Below are positions 33,211 to 45,000 of a stretch of DNA of 64,000 nt, one piece after another (the first letter of the stretch is position 1; each line of letters starts with the position of its first letter). Origin of the DNA: Phytophthora colocasiae (lineage: Eukaryota; Oomycota; Peronosporomycetes; Peronosporales; Peronosporaceae); NCBI GenBank assembly GCA_018806915.1, contig JAGKQI010000104.1, forward strand, positions 496,001 through 560,000, in the 5' to 3' direction. A program made the translations under genes and the position numbers. Below the pieces are notes generated by a model that was not told the DNA's origin, did not search any database, and saw only the letters and a program-made list of their open reading frames with translations.

Positions 33211-36200
33211 TTAGTGCTGCTGCAAAAGCGGCGTCGCCTCAGTCACGTCGATTGCCACATGCTTATGCCCCAGACCCCAGTCGCCAGCGAATGGGGGCTT
33301 CCAAAAGTTTAGCAACAGCGAGAACAAGATCACAGGCACGGACGATAAAAGCTCTGACAAACCTGCGAGGGCTGGAGGTATCCAGATCCCTAGGGGGGCG
33401 TACAGTGCACCACAAGCGATAGGCATCAGAAGCAGGTTGTACATGAATCCCCACGCGAAGTTGCGCTTGATACGTCTGTTAGTAGCATTCGAAAGTGCGC
33501 GGGCATTGAGAAGATCGCGCAGGTCATCCTTAACTAGCACAACATCGGCAGCGTCGAGTGCCACATCAGTTCCAGCTCCGAGTACAACACCGACATCAGC
33601 CGTGGCAAGCGCCGGAGCGTCATTCACGCCGTCTCCAACAAAAGCAACACGCAAACCCAGGCTTTGTAGTAGACGCACCTTGTCTACCTTTTGATGAGGC
33701 AAACTCTCAGCTAGCACAGAGCCTTCAGCCACGCCCAGTGTTCTCGCCACGCTCATCGCCGTTCCCTGTTGATCACCAGTTACAATCCACGACTGGATCC
33801 CCTCGCGCTTCAGTTGCTCAATTACATGCGTAGCTTCCGGTCGTGGCGCATCTCGCAATGCAATTGCAGATACCAGCTCGCCATCAACGACAACAAACAC
33901 CACAATGCTGCCTTGGGACTGGAAACGTGTGTTTACTTCGACAAACTCGTGAGGAATCCGTAGAGCGCGGCAGTCACCGTATGTCTGCTGCTTGAGCCAT
34001 GTGAGAGAGCCAAGGCGTATATCGACTCCCCCCACAGTGCAGTGAACGCCACAACCTGGGACGGCCATAAAGCCTTGTGCGTCTTCGACTCGAGAGCCTT
34101 GGACCTGGTTCTCAGCGTGCGCTACAAGGGCCTTTCCAATAGAGTGCTCGCTATCCCTCTCTGCGGCTGCTACATATTGCCAGAGCTTTAACGCATTCAG
34201 TTCATTCGGCGGCGTGAAGACCCCAGCAACACCAAGCTGTGCAGTGGTGAGCGTACCCGTCTTGTCAAACACGACAGCATCCACTTCCTCGAGTGCCTCC
34301 AGCGCACGACCGCCCTTGAAAAGTATACCCACCTGGGAACCTTTTGTTGTTGAGACCATCACTGCAGTCGGCACAGCCAAGCTAATTGCACAGGGGCAGC
34401 TAATCACCAGCACAGTAATCGCAAAGCGCAGCGCGAACGGGAACGGAGCCCAGCCTTGCGTATCCACTTTGCCGTGCTTAGCGAGCGAATACCATAGCGC
34501 AAACATCACACCTGCCAGAATGATGATGAACGTAGTAAAGTAGGCAGCCACACCATCCGCGATGCTTTGACGCACACCGCGAGAAGCTTGGGCCTCTCCT
34601 ACGAGTCGCACCATGCGTGCCAGCATAGATTCGTGAATGGTGTGAGTTACCCGCATGGTCAGAACACCTTGTGCGTTAATAGACCCGCCGATCACAATCG
34701 CCCCAGGTTCTTTGGGCACTTTGCGAGCTTCACCTGTAACCGTCGACTCATCCACGGAACTTGCTCCTCCGACAACCACACCGTCCGTAGGAATCCGAGT
34801 ACCTGGGAGAACTTTCAACAGATCACCTCGTTCGACGAGCACCACGTCGATATACAACTCTTTCTGGCCCTCTTCCATCAAAATGGCTGTCTTGGCTTGC
34901 ATACGTAGCAACGCATCCACACTGTTTGATGCACGCGCCTTCACTAGAGTTTCGATGTAGCGGCCGACGAGAATGAGAGTAACAAGCAGAACAGTGACCT
35001 GGAAAAAGGTTTCCGTTTTGGCTGGCATTTCCACTTGTTTGTGTGGAATACCCGTCGAAGGATTCACTTCAGTCGGCACTGCGTCTGGAACTTGATACTT
35101 CGCGAATGCCCCAGCAATCACAGTAAAAACGGAAAACGTGTAGGAAGTGCAGGCGCTGAGCGAGATAAGCACGTCCATAGTAACCCGTCCACCGTAACGT
35201 AGTGCCAAGAAGGCACTTTCATGAATGGGGCGCGCCACGATGAATAGGACAGGTGTCGCGCATACGAGCTCGATAGCATCTCGGATACTCAACCGGTTCG
35301 AAGTGCCCCAAAGCCCCGTGTCTGCTGGATTTGAATCAGAAAATGGATAAAGGGCTGGCAGCACGAACTCTACAAAGATCACTGGGAGAGACAGTGGGCA
35401 ACTCCATAGCAAGAGGCGCGTAAAGCGTCGAATCTCTTCCTCACCGGCACGGACCGACGGTGCTCGCGGACTTGATGCTTGAACAGTGAATCCAAGCTCA
35501 TTGGAGAGTTGACGGACAATTCTGCGGGCTCCTACGACATCTGGGTTGTACTCCACCTGTATCGCCTTGCCCGAGGAAGCCGATGATACGATCGGTTCAT
35601 CAATATCCTCAGCTGAGACTACCCCAGCAATCTCGAGCGACAACCTTTTGGCTTGATAGGAACTCTCCGACTGGCCGAGGTGTAGGACGATACTTACAAG
35701 ATCATCAATTGATAGTACACTTGGCTCGAACCCCAATGTAGCCACAGTTTCCTCGATATGCTTCGCCGACACCAGTTCTGGGTTAAACTTGAAAATCCCG
35801 CGACTTGTAAGCAAACTCACGTTCACGTCCGTGACACCACGTTGTGAAATCATGAACTTCTCGATACGAGTGCAACAGCCACTGCACGTCATGCCACTGA
35901 TGTTCAAGCGGAGCACCTCTAGCGAATCCGTCGTGGGTTTTTTCCTGCCCGAGCGCTCCAAATGCGCCCGCTGCTTCTCAAGCAAGGCCCCACGGTCACT
36001 ACGGAACTGCACCAAGCGATTTGAGAAACTGGGCGATCTCTCAGGAAGTAGCAAGTCCTGGGATTTCGACGAACAACAGCCCGATCCAGACTGCTCATTT
36101 GTGGACGACGAGCAGCAACCAGCGTCCTTGGACAGCTTCGTAGAAGCACAGCCATTATCAACTTTGACCTCGACCTTCGGCTTCTTCGAGCAGCAACCCG

Positions 36201-36768
36201 ACGTCTTTGGCTCCTTTTTGGAAGCACAACAATCGTCATCAATCTTTTGCTTCTTTGAGCAACAGCCCGGCGCCTTCTCCTTTGTCGCACTGCAGCCCCC
36301 ATCATGATGTACATCATCACCAGTCTCCGATGAAGAACCATTTGGAGCCGGTGATTTCTTTGAACAGCAGCCGCCAGCATCTCTAGAAGACGCTGCTACG
36401 TTTGACGAGCAGCAACTTTGTGCTTCTTTAGGCGTTTTCTTACTTGAACAGCACTTGCTCGCCTCTGTAACACTGCTCACAGTCCCATTGGATGCCGAAG
36501 ACTTGCTGCAGCCTCCTTTATTCTTCTTCTCTTTCTTGGAACAGCATCCATCTTTCTCTTCATTCTTCGACGAACAACAACCTCCTGCTTCCGCTTCCGC
36601 ATTGGGTAACTTCACGTCATCGCCGCTACTGGAACACGATGCGATAGTTTCCGCTCCGTCGCTCTTACTGCCACAGCAGCCGCCAGCGCACGAGGACTGC
36701 GTCTCTTCAGTCGCAGGGTTTGAAAGTGTTGGGTTTGTGGTGGCTCGACGTCCCATACCCTTGCCCAT
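33211..36768 (-). CDS. P1B-type heavy-metal ATPase with Cys-rich N-terminus
   Basis: A single-exon 1185-aa membrane pump, expected to export or compartmentalise Cu(I) or a similar soft metal. Residues 1-245 hold eleven CC pairs, mostly CCSK or CCSS, in a Ser/Lys-rich, disordered context. Near 292 is an HMA metal-binding motif (MTCSGC), and a second, degenerate HMA-like domain follows. TGEA is near 677, CPC in membrane helix 6 near 792, DKTGT with the phosphorylated Asp near 835, and GDGVND near 1042. Helix 7 has the YN and Pro of Cu pumps (MYNLLLMP). Helix 8 reads SELLSS where Cu pumps normally have MxxSS, so specificity could differ, for example towards Cd as in yeast Pca1, which also has a Cys-rich N-terminus. 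It ends 89 bp from the AK9-like stop codon, tail to tail. Confidence 0.88.
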   Translation of the reverse strand: MGKGMGRRATTNPTLSNPATEETQSSCAGGCCGSKSDGAETIASCSSSGDDVKLPNAEAEAGGCCSSKNEEKDGCCSKKEKKNKGGCSKSSASNGTVSSVTEASKCCSSKKTPKEAQSCCSSNVAASSRDAGGCCSKKSPAPNGSSSETGDDVHHDGGCSATKEKAPGCCSKKQKIDDDCCASKKEPKTSGCCSKKPKVEVKVDNGCASTKLSKDAGCCSSSTNEQSGSGCCSSKSQDLLLPERSPSFSNRLVQFRSDRGALLEKQRAHLERSGRKKPTTDSLEVLRLNISGMTCSGCCTRIEKFMISQRGVTDVNVSLLTSRGIFKFNPELVSAKHIEETVATLGFEPSVLSIDDLVSIVLHLGQSESSYQAKRLSLEIAGVVSAEDIDEPIVSSASSGKAIQVEYNPDVVGARRIVRQLSNELGFTVQASSPRAPSVRAGEEEIRRFTRLLLWSCPLSLPVIFVEFVLPALYPFSDSNPADTGLWGTSNRLSIRDAIELVCATPVLFIVARPIHESAFLALRYGGRVTMDVLISLSACTSYTFSVFTVIAGAFAKYQVPDAVPTEVNPSTGIPHKQVEMPAKTETFFQVTVLLVTLILVGRYIETLVKARASNSVDALLRMQAKTAILMEEGQKELYIDVVLVERGDLLKVLPGTRIPTDGVVVGGASSVDESTVTGEARKVPKEPGAIVIGGSINAQGVLTMRVTHTIHESMLARMVRLVGEAQASRGVRQSIADGVAAYFTTFIIILAGVMFALWYSLAKHGKVDTQGWAPFPFALRFAITVLVISCPCAISLAVPTAVMVSTTKGSQVGILFKGGRALEALEEVDAVVFDKTGTLTTAQLGVAGVFTPPNELNALKLWQYVAAAERDSEHSIGKALVAHAENQVQGSRVEDAQGFMAVPGCGVHCTVGGVDIRLGSLTWLKQQTYGDCRALRIPHEFVEVNTRFQSQGSIVVFVVVDGELVSAIALRDAPRPEATHVIEQLKREGIQSWIVTGDQQGTAMSVARTLGVAEGSVLAESLPHQKVDKVRLLQSLGLRVAFVGDGVNDAPALATADVGVVLGAGTDVALDAADVVLVKDDLRDLLNARALSNATNRRIKRNFAWGFMYNLLLMPIACGALYAPLGIWIPPALAGLSELLSSVPVILFSLLLNFWKPPFAGDWGLGHKHVAIDVTEATPLLQQH

Positions 36769-37284
36769 GTCTTATCGTCTTCTTCTCAGTGGATACCTAG
36801 AGTAGACACTTGTACAGAATACGGTACGTTGAACAGTGAATGTCCGTAGCGTGGAGGCCAGAGCCACACGGAGAGGATGCGATCTGCCTTAGCTCGTCCT
36901 GCTTCAAGTCTCGTTTTGGCAATGTTGCTTTTATGTTGCACAAGGATAATTGCCGCAACATAACTGTTCACTTCGGATCCGGATAGCACTCGGATTGCGT
37001 ATCACAGCCATACCGGTATCATACCGAGCTGTAACTGAAGTGTCACCTAACCACTAACCGGTCCAGTTGAACCGTCAAACCGGGACTATTGGTACGCTGT
37101 ACCATAAAAAACAATCTACGTACACCACACCATCTTTTGTGGTTGGCTGTGGATAGCTCTTGAGTAGTGTCCAGGTCATTTAGCTCGCTCAGTTCTTTTC
37201 AGACAGGTAAGGGTGAACCGTTATGTTGTTTTCCTCGTAGCTCTTCAGCTAATCTTCTCCATCTATATAGGTATATTCATCACC
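36769..37284. promoter_or_regulatory. Divergent promoter of metal ATPase and eL6 genes
   Basis: About 516 bp between divergently transcribed genes. Near 37176 lies TCATTT, matching the oomycete initiator (YTCANTYY-like), upstream of the eL6 gene. Palindromic or inverted pieces are seen near 37010-37025 (CCGGTATCATACCG) and 37091-37104 (GGTACGCTGTACC). The half nearest the ATPase is otherwise featureless to the eye. Confidence 0.5.
37207..37270 (+). other. Probable 5'-UTR intron of eL6 gene
   Basis: An ACAG/GTAAGG donor at 37207 and a TATATAG acceptor ending at 37270 would remove 64 nt, leaving GTATATTCATCACC before the ATG. Leader introns are common in ribosomal-protein genes. Not proven without cDNA. 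Confidence 0.45.
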
Positions 37285-38602
37285 ATGCCCGCTAAAACTG
37301 CGAACGTCGTCCTTGCCCGTGGCATCAACGCCATCTCTGCCAACAGCCTCTCGAAGAAGAACGGCCGCGGCAAGGTGGTCAAGAAGGGTGGCGAGAAGAA
37401 GGTCGTTGCCAAGAAGGTGTCCACCAAGAAGTGGTACCCGGCTGACTACATCCCGAAGCCGCTGCCTTCGGCCAAGACCAAGCGCAACAGCGTCAAGACT
37501 GCCAAGCTGCGCAAGTCCATCACCCCCGGCACGGTTCTCATCCTTCTGTCGGGCCGCTTCCGTGGCAAGCGCGTCGTGTTCCTGAAGCAGCTTGCTTCGG
37601 GCCTCCTGCTTGTGACTGGTAAGTTGATAAGCTTATTGCAAGCTACACACATTAGCAGGCATTCCGATGATGCAAACTTGACACTTCGAGAGGCGTTCTG
37701 CCACTCCTTCACGTCTGCTCACACCTCCACGACACGTGCTTCATAGCTGCTTATCTCCCATGGATTCGTTATCTGATTCTCGGATTTTTATTGGAGGCTG
37801 TCGGTTTTTAGCATGTGGTTGCTGCTGGAGGTTTGCTGTGGGCGTGAGGGAGTAAATTTTTGCCGAAGATCCATCAGATTATGAGACCTGAGGAATGACT
37901 GCTAAAAGTCGATGATACTTGGATCATGTGAGCAACAATTGCTAATGACTGTCTCTGTTATGATATTCAGGCCCCTACAAGGTTAACGGCGTTCCTCTTC
38001 GTCGCGTGAACCAGTCGTACGTGATTGCCACGTCGACCAAGGTCAACATTGAAGGCCTGGCTCTGCCTGCCATCGACGACGCTTACTTCGCCAAGGAGAA
38101 GGCCGCCAAGAAGAGCAAGGAGGAGCAGTTCTTCGCCCAGTCGAGCGCCGTACGTATTTCCCTTTTCTATTCCTTTGCCGTTCCGGTTGGTCGGTTCTTT
38201 AGGACCAATTTACACGGTTCGTCCACATCAAGCAACATAGTGGTGATGTTTCTGGGTACTGAGATTGACGAACCCATTGGGATCTCTCTTGGTACACTGA
38301 TGCTAGCCCTTTGTTGTCCGGCGAACCAGACAGAGTAGCTGATGTCAACGAATTCAGCTCCTGTTACACCACATGAGCGCTTGGGATCGCTTGCTTCGGC
38401 ACTTAAGCTCCCTATATGACACTGACCGTGAACTGCTTGTTTCTTCTAGGCCCCCGTCATCCCGGAGCAGCGCAAGAAGGACCAGAAGGCCGTCGACTCG
38501 GCTCTGATCAAGAAGCTCGACGCCGAGCCGTTCCTCAAGGCCTACCTGAACGCCAAGTTCACTCTGACCAAGAACGACCGTGCTCACGCCCTGAAGTTCT
38601 AA
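37285..38602 (+). CDS. RPL6: 60S ribosomal protein eL6
   Basis: Three exons, 37285-37618, 37971-38149 and 38450-38602, give 221 aa; introns are 352 and 300 nt, long for this window, as often seen in ribosomal-protein genes. The family core [30 protein letters not shown] and [15 protein letters not shown] is clear, and the protein is Lys/Arg-rich. eL6 binds 28S rRNA in the large cytosolic subunit. The start at ATCACCATGCC is the first Met before the basic N-terminus. It is convergent with the RCK-like kinase gene, with 81 bp between stop codons. Codon use is strongly biased to C/G-ending codons, as expected for high expression. Confidence 0.95.
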
Positions 38603-38683
38603 GTGTGCTACTGTGTAGCATGACGTACGTCGGGTTAAGATGAAAGGAACAATATACCTGATGAAATTATCACCGAACTCGCA

Positions 38684-40141
38684 TTATCCTAGAATTTCAT
38701 CAAGTAGATCTTGAAGAAGCGTGCTATCACTTTTGCCATCGTCTTCGTTAGTTGTATCCGGTGTACATTTCCTTCCTGAATAAAAATTGTCGTCGCCTTC
38801 ACCGACCAACATGTTGTAACTTGAGCTCTTTTTTACCATGCTTCCCGTGATTGAACCTCCTCTGCTTTGAATTGAAGCGGTAGAAATATCATCTAACCCA
38901 CCAGGACGAGCACTGACAAGTGCAGAGCCCCACTCCTGGTGTCGTGTGTGCGTTTGTAGTCTCTCTTTGGCAGTCCACAAATGGTTTTCGTGTCTCGACG
39001 TCAATGAACCTCCAGCCCATAGACTAGAAGTCTCAGCAGAACTCATTGGAACTTCGTCCGACTTTTTCGTACACAGATTCAAATTCGATCGTCCTGTGTA
39101 GCTCGAGTATCCCCCCATCGACTTGTATTCACTCCGAATAGGCAGCACAGGCACTTCTTCCTCGGGCATCACCAACGGCGTGATTGTCAGTGTTGGTCGT
39201 GTCACCGTCTGCTCGAAAAAGCGGTGTTGAAGGGCCTGTGCTGCAGTAATACGTCGACTTGGATCAAATTGTAGCAAGTCTTGTACAAGTTGAACTGCAG
39301 AGGAGGGTGTTCCTTGAGGAAGAAATCGTTTCCAAGATACAGGAGCACATTTTGGAAGTCGGGCATGCATTTGAGAAGCCATCGCTGCTCCTTCAGGCCA
39401 CGTCTCCTTCGTGGGTGGGCCAAGAACTTTGCAGATGCGGTATAGCTGATCAGCTTCCGACGTGCCAGGAAACAGTGGCGAACAGATCAGCAATTCAACC
39501 AGAATACACCCACAGGCCCACAAATCGATTGGGCTGTTGTATGTCGTCGAGCGGAGTAACAACTCTGGCGCTCGGTACCATCGAGTTGATACGTAGTCAG
39601 TGAACGGCGGTCTTGATCGGATCTCACGTGCTTGACCGAGATCGGCGATCTTGAGTGTATCGTCATGACACAATAAGTTCTCAGGTTTAATGTCACGATG
39701 GAAGTAGCCGTGCTTGTGCATGTACGCGAGACCACTGAAGAGCTGGAACATAATTGATCGTACTTGAGCATTCGAGAACCATGGATGTGGCAATGATGAT
39801 GGTTCTGAGCTGGAATTCGCTTCGGCTCCTACACTACTTGAGTTGCTTCCTCCATGATTCTTGAGGTTCCTCATAACCCGAAAAAGCGACGTCTGCAAGT
39901 ACTCGAAAACGAAGTAGAGCTCTTCTTTGTCTCGAATGACCTCTTTCAACAGCACAATGTTTTCGTGGCGTAGCACTCGCAGTGACTTGAGCTCACGCAA
40001 CTGAAGACACTCCTCCCAAGTAGGAAATAGCGCCTTAATTTTCTTCACAGCCACGATCTCTTGTGTCTTGAGACTGCGGGCACGTGAGACCTCACCAAAA
40101 GCTCCATCACCAACCCTGTCCAGGATTTCATAGCGATTCAT
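38684..40141 (-). CDS. RCK-family (MAK/ICK/MOK-like) protein kinase
   Basis: A single-exon protein of 485 aa from MNRYEILDRVGDGAFGEV; a longer 506-aa form starting upstream would only add a weak leader. The Gly loop GDGAFGEV, VAVKKIK Lys, HRDIKPEN catalytic loop, DLG, and TDY activation motif followed by RWYRAPE are all present. TDY and the overall pattern place it in the RCK family, which controls cilium/flagellum length and intraflagellar transport turnover in animals and algae. An insert of about 30 Ser/Asn-rich residues lies in the C-lobe before HRD. The C-terminal 160 residues are Ser-rich and disordered. The oomycete zoospore flagellum would be the likely place of action (inference). 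Confidence 0.88.
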   Translation of the reverse strand: MNRYEILDRVGDGAFGEVSRARSLKTQEIVAVKKIKALFPTWEECLQLRELKSLRVLRHENIVLLKEVIRDKEELYFVFEYLQTSLFRVMRNLKNHGGSNSSSVGAEANSSSEPSSLPHPWFSNAQVRSIMFQLFSGLAYMHKHGYFHRDIKPENLLCHDDTLKIADLGQAREIRSRPPFTDYVSTRWYRAPELLLRSTTYNSPIDLWACGCILVELLICSPLFPGTSEADQLYRICKVLGPPTKETWPEGAAMASQMHARLPKCAPVSWKRFLPQGTPSSAVQLVQDLLQFDPSRRITAAQALQHRFFEQTVTRPTLTITPLVMPEEEVPVLPIRSEYKSMGGYSSYTGRSNLNLCTKKSDEVPMSSAETSSLWAGGSLTSRHENHLWTAKERLQTHTRHQEWGSALVSARPGGLDDISTASIQSRGGSITGSMVKKSSSYNMLVGEGDDNFYSGRKCTPDTTNEDDGKSDSTLLQDLLDEILG

Positions 40142-40281
40142 CTTGTAGGATTGCTGATAAGCCGACTTTAAACTGATCAGAAAACCCCGCCTTATTAATA
40201 CCAAAAACTACCGACAAAATTGACTCGAGCAATCTCTTCATGTTGGTTGGAATGCATATTACCGAAGGGATAATACTCGGC

Positions 40282-41908
40282 TTATGAAGACTTGGTAAGC
40301 TTGCTGTAACTCTCAATCATCCAGCGGAGCGTACGCGCTACCGTATCAATGTCAACCTTGTGAAGTGCACTATACAATTCAACCAGAAAAAATGAGTGTG
40401 GTGGTCAACAGGAGTTGAAAGTGTTTGGTTTACCTGACTGGAAGCACGGCGAGATCAGTAGACTCGCGTAGCTTGTGGAAGTTGTCTTCAGCGCCTGTAG
40501 GAGAACCACCACACACAAATTAAACTCTTTTACAAGTTGAGCAATATGACTACCGGAGTACATCCACACTTACCTTCTTCATCCATTTTGTTAGCAATGA
40601 TTAGGGAAGGACGTGAGGAGATTCCAGGTGCGTATAGCTCTAACTCTCTCTGAAGGTGTGTAAAGTCCTCCATGGGGTCACGTCCCTCCGAACCAGCCGT
40701 ATCAAGCACATACATCAAAATCTACAGTACTTCAGTTAGAAACAAACTTGATAACCAAACAGACTCTTCACCTACCTTTGTACGCTCGATATGGCGCAAG
40801 AAGTCGTGGCCAAGGCCAACATTGCGGTGCGCACCGTCAATAAGTCCGGGAATATCAGCCACACTCAGTCGGAAAGTATCCGGGAACTCCACAATGCCAA
40901 CGTATGGGTGAAGTGTCGTGAACGGGTAAGGTGCGATCTCAGGCGTGGCACGACTAAGCACACTCAGCAAAGTAGACTTGCCAGCATTGGGGTAACCTAC
41001 AAGACCCACATCGGCAATCGTCTTAAGTTCCAGCTCGTAGTACTGCGATGAACCAGGCGATCCTGTAGTCTTGTTCTCGGGCATGAATTTGCGTAGACTT
41101 CCAAACTTCGTCGTCTTGCCTGCCAGAATCCGGTTGCCCAGTCCAGGCTTACCACCCTTGGCAGCTAGAAACGAAGCACCATGCTTGTCTAAATCAGCTA
41201 CGACTTGCATTTTGTCGACAATCTCCCACTCGCCGTTATCCAGTTCTCGCTCATAGCGCTCCACACGCTTGACTAGCGTGCCGCACGGCACCTTCACGTG
41301 GCAATGCTTGCCCCTCCTCCCAGCAGCATCGTTTGCTGTAGTTCACACCCAACAATACGTCATTTAGTATCCTTAATTCAGCTCAAGCCATCAGTAAAAG
41401 CACACGTACGCATTCCGTTGGTGCCTGATCCACCCTTGAAATGGTGCGTCGCATTTCCCAAGTTCTGCTTCTTGTCGCTGGCTTCAATCACCACATCACC
41501 TCCAGCTCCACCGTGTCCACCATTGGGTCGTTTACGCATGGCCGACTCGGAGAAAAAGCTGGCACATCCATTGCCTCCGTGGCCTCCAGTGGCCTTAACG
41601 CTGATGCGATCCACAAAGCGGCGCTTGGAGTGCTGTGCACGCCGCACACTTACCTTCCGCTTGACATGTTCCTCCACTTTGCGACGACCAGAAGAAGCCA
41701 CGCCACCCTCGTCGTTCAGTTCCCATGCTTCGTCCAGGTCATCGATGTCATCCCAGTCCAGTTCCAGATCGTCCAGCTCCAATTCCTCGTCGTCTTCATC
41801 GTCGCCATCTTGAGAACTGAATGCACGCAGTATAGAGCGATTGAGGACGGTGCGACGACGCACTGGTGCTGCGGTTAAACCTCGCAACAGAGAGGACACG
41901 CGCAGCAT
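40282..41908 (-). CDS. Mitochondrial Obg-type GTPase
   Basis: Five exons, 41908-41410, 41335-40776, 40721-40574, 40494-40434 and 40369-40282, give 451 aa with all phases matching; introns are 74, 54, 79 and 64 nt. The start [19 protein letters not shown] looks like a mitochondrial presequence ending near AFSSQ, followed by an acidic stretch. The glycine-rich Obg fold follows ([31 protein letters not shown]). The G domain has G1 GYPNAGKST, a switch II region DIPGLIDGA and NKMD. Obg GTPases act in assembly of the mitochondrial large ribosomal subunit. ATG lies 99 bp downstream of the flippase stop codon on the same strand. Confidence 0.9.
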
Positions 41909-42006
41909 CTTCACGTCCGTAGGTGGTGAGTGGCTATTGCTATTGTGATTTAACCTTTGGAAAAGAGGAAATTGCCATAAAAAGTGACGGAAGTAGCTTT
42001 TTGTAT

Positions 42007-45000
42007 TCATGTTACACTTGTGATGGAGCTGCGACTCATAAGCAATCGAGTCTCGGTGGCCCCTGCATAACCGTCTTTGGAGAAGGCAAAACCATGATAT
42101 GCCTTTTGCATTGTTGTCCGGTGTTGCTGTTGTCGACCATCAGTGGGGATGACCGAACCACTTTTCTTTGCTACTCTTATGGTATGAGGAAGTCGAGCAG
42201 GTACTGCGACAGAAGCGTTGCTGTTGTCATTCCATTGCAGAAGTTTGCGATCGAGATTGAACTTTATGACCTCCTTTGCGAGTTGCCAATACTCTGGGAA
42301 AAAGGTGGATCTTACGCCATTGAGCAGATGCGTGTACGACAGTGCAGCCACTGGGACAAACAACCATATTAGCCAAAAGGATGTGAGGCCGAACGCATGC
42401 TCTATCATGAGCTCCCAGGTGAGATCCGCGAGGAAAGCGACGTGACTGCACACCAACGCAACTACGAGCCACATGAGCACAGAACCGAAATACAGGAAGT
42501 AGTTGAAGAAGTAAAAACTGTTCTGGAACATGAACAGCTTGGCATTGGCAACGAACACGACCAAAGTGAACACAATGAAGCCCTCTAGCCACATTGTTGG
42601 ACTTCCACCTGCGAATCCAGCAGCTTGCAAGCTGTGCATCGTAATAAATGTGATAACGATACTCTCGGCAATTGCACCGACGACCCACAGAGAGAAAACA
42701 CGAGTGTTAATATCTTCATCGCGTGGCCCTGTGAAGTACAGCTTCGGGAAGGTCATGGCTACTTCATCATTTACATCTTGATCCAAGATTGAGGCCGCAA
42801 CGATAGGAATTGCCGTGAGTGCGATATTGTACAGCTGCGTGCCGCTCTCCAGGAAAAACTTCTGCCCGGAGAATCCACACAAAAGTGTGTACCAGTACTG
42901 AGCCGCGGTGAAAAGGATATTCTTGTAGAAAATATATAGCACCAACTGTGCCATGCGTCGGTAGTTCCAACGCCCATGGACGAGCAACAAGCGCTGTAAG
43001 AAGCGAAACTGGGCGATAGCGTAGTCACTTGAATTCACAGCCTGCATACCTTCTTGACCTGAGATACCCACACCAACGTGAGCTTCTTGAATCATGGATA
43101 CATCATTGGCGCCATCTCCAATAGCAAGGGTTCGGACACCAGGAACGTACTCCTTGATCAGCGCAACCATTTCGGCTTTCTGTGCAGGAGACACACGGCA
43201 TGCGATAACAGCTTTACAGTACTGAGAGAACTCGGCAAGCAGTGGACGGCACGATCCTCGCAGAGCGTACATTAGCGTTTCACCGTCAATAACAAGAGCT
43301 AAATCTCGTAGTTCGCCTCGAGTAGCAGGTGGTGAAGCCAGGTAAATGGTGACATCAGTACCTCGAGCTCCAATCTCATCTCTCAAGGTGCTTTCTAAGA
43401 CCTCGGGTGTCGGCGCGTTTTTCGCGTTAATGATGAAAAGCTTCATGTCATTCGTAACTAGCTGGCAGGCGAAGCCGATGTTAATAGCAGTTTCTTCCTT
43501 ATCACCTGTGAGAACCCAGATTTTGATTCCGGCACACGCCAAATTGGCGATCGCGTCTGGCACACCAGATTGAAGTTTATCTTCGATTGCAGTGGCTCCA
43601 AGTAGTTCCAAGTTGCACTCGATTTCATTCATACATTCATCAATCGCGTTTGGCAGATCCTTCTTGCGCTTGTCAATTTCGTTCAAGTTGTTCTGAGCAT
43701 CGTGAAACCGTGTTGCCCATTCAGTGTAATGCGAAGGCTCAATTTCACGGACCGCAATCGTAAGTGTACGAAGGCCATCTTCTGCATACTGATCGATGTG
43801 ACGGCGGGTTATCTCTTGGAGCAAGGATGAGGTAGATTCATGTTCTTTGTCTTTTGCTAGGAGTCCGTAAATGATCACATCCGCTCCTTTTGAGTACAAG
43901 AAGATTCGACCGTTGGGATGACGGATGATCGTACTCATACGCTTTCGCGTACTGTTGAATTCCAGTACGTCCAGCATTTCATATTTCTGGACGGCACCTC
44001 GAACTTTAACGTGCGCGATGCCAGGTGATCGATTCACGAATTCGTATCCAAAATATCCTGCCCCTGCCACGAGAGCTTGTTCATCGGGTGACGAAGCTGA
44101 GAGAGTAACTTCAGAAGAATTCTCGTGACGTTCAGGAATAACAGTGTGGCACACTGCAAGATGTGTAAAGAACGCATCGATTCGTCCCTGCTGCACGGAT
44201 CCCGAGTTCCCTTTCATGTCATTAAATAATTCTGGGCCGTCGAAATTTACGTACGGAACCTTAGGACCCTTAGACTGCGCTGTCATATCCGGAAGAGGTT
44301 TACCAGCACGTCGTAGTGCTGCTAATCCGATTTCCGTGGTTCCATTACCGTACGAAACACCACCAATTGAACATTTCCGGAACTCCATGATGTTACAGGT
44401 AAGCGTTCCGGTCTTGTCGGAAAAGATGTAAGAAATCTGTCCGAGTTCTTCATTGAGTGACATGGAGCGCACTAATGTCGGGGTATCGGTGTCTGGGTGG
44501 TAAATATTCGTATCCCACTGGATAAACTGGGCCTGAAGGTACTTAACCATACTCATGGACACAGCTAGAGAAATAGGCACAAACTGGTACATGAGAAGCA
44601 GGTAGTAGAACAGCATAATGAGCCAATCCACGAATGCACTGTTGTCGGACGCATCTAACTGAAGATACCACACGGAACTGTGGCTCGACTTCCACGTCAC
44701 TGCGCCAGTTGCACCGACAGCACTAAAAACGACCAAGATCAACAGCAACACAATTGTGTATTGGTTGATAGACCGGTCCATCGAGCTCATTTTCGATGGA
44801 GGTGCTGAATTGCTCATCATGATCTTCGTGTCTTTGCCAGTGTTGAAAACTATACCATGCACCCATTCGGTATTGCGGATAATACAACCACGAAGTATGA
44901 TGCTTTCGTACGGAATAGAAGCTTTGTCTTTCCCCTCAAGTTCCAACACACCCTGAAAGCTGTTGATCGCATTGTTTGGGTGCTCGCACCGAATAACACC

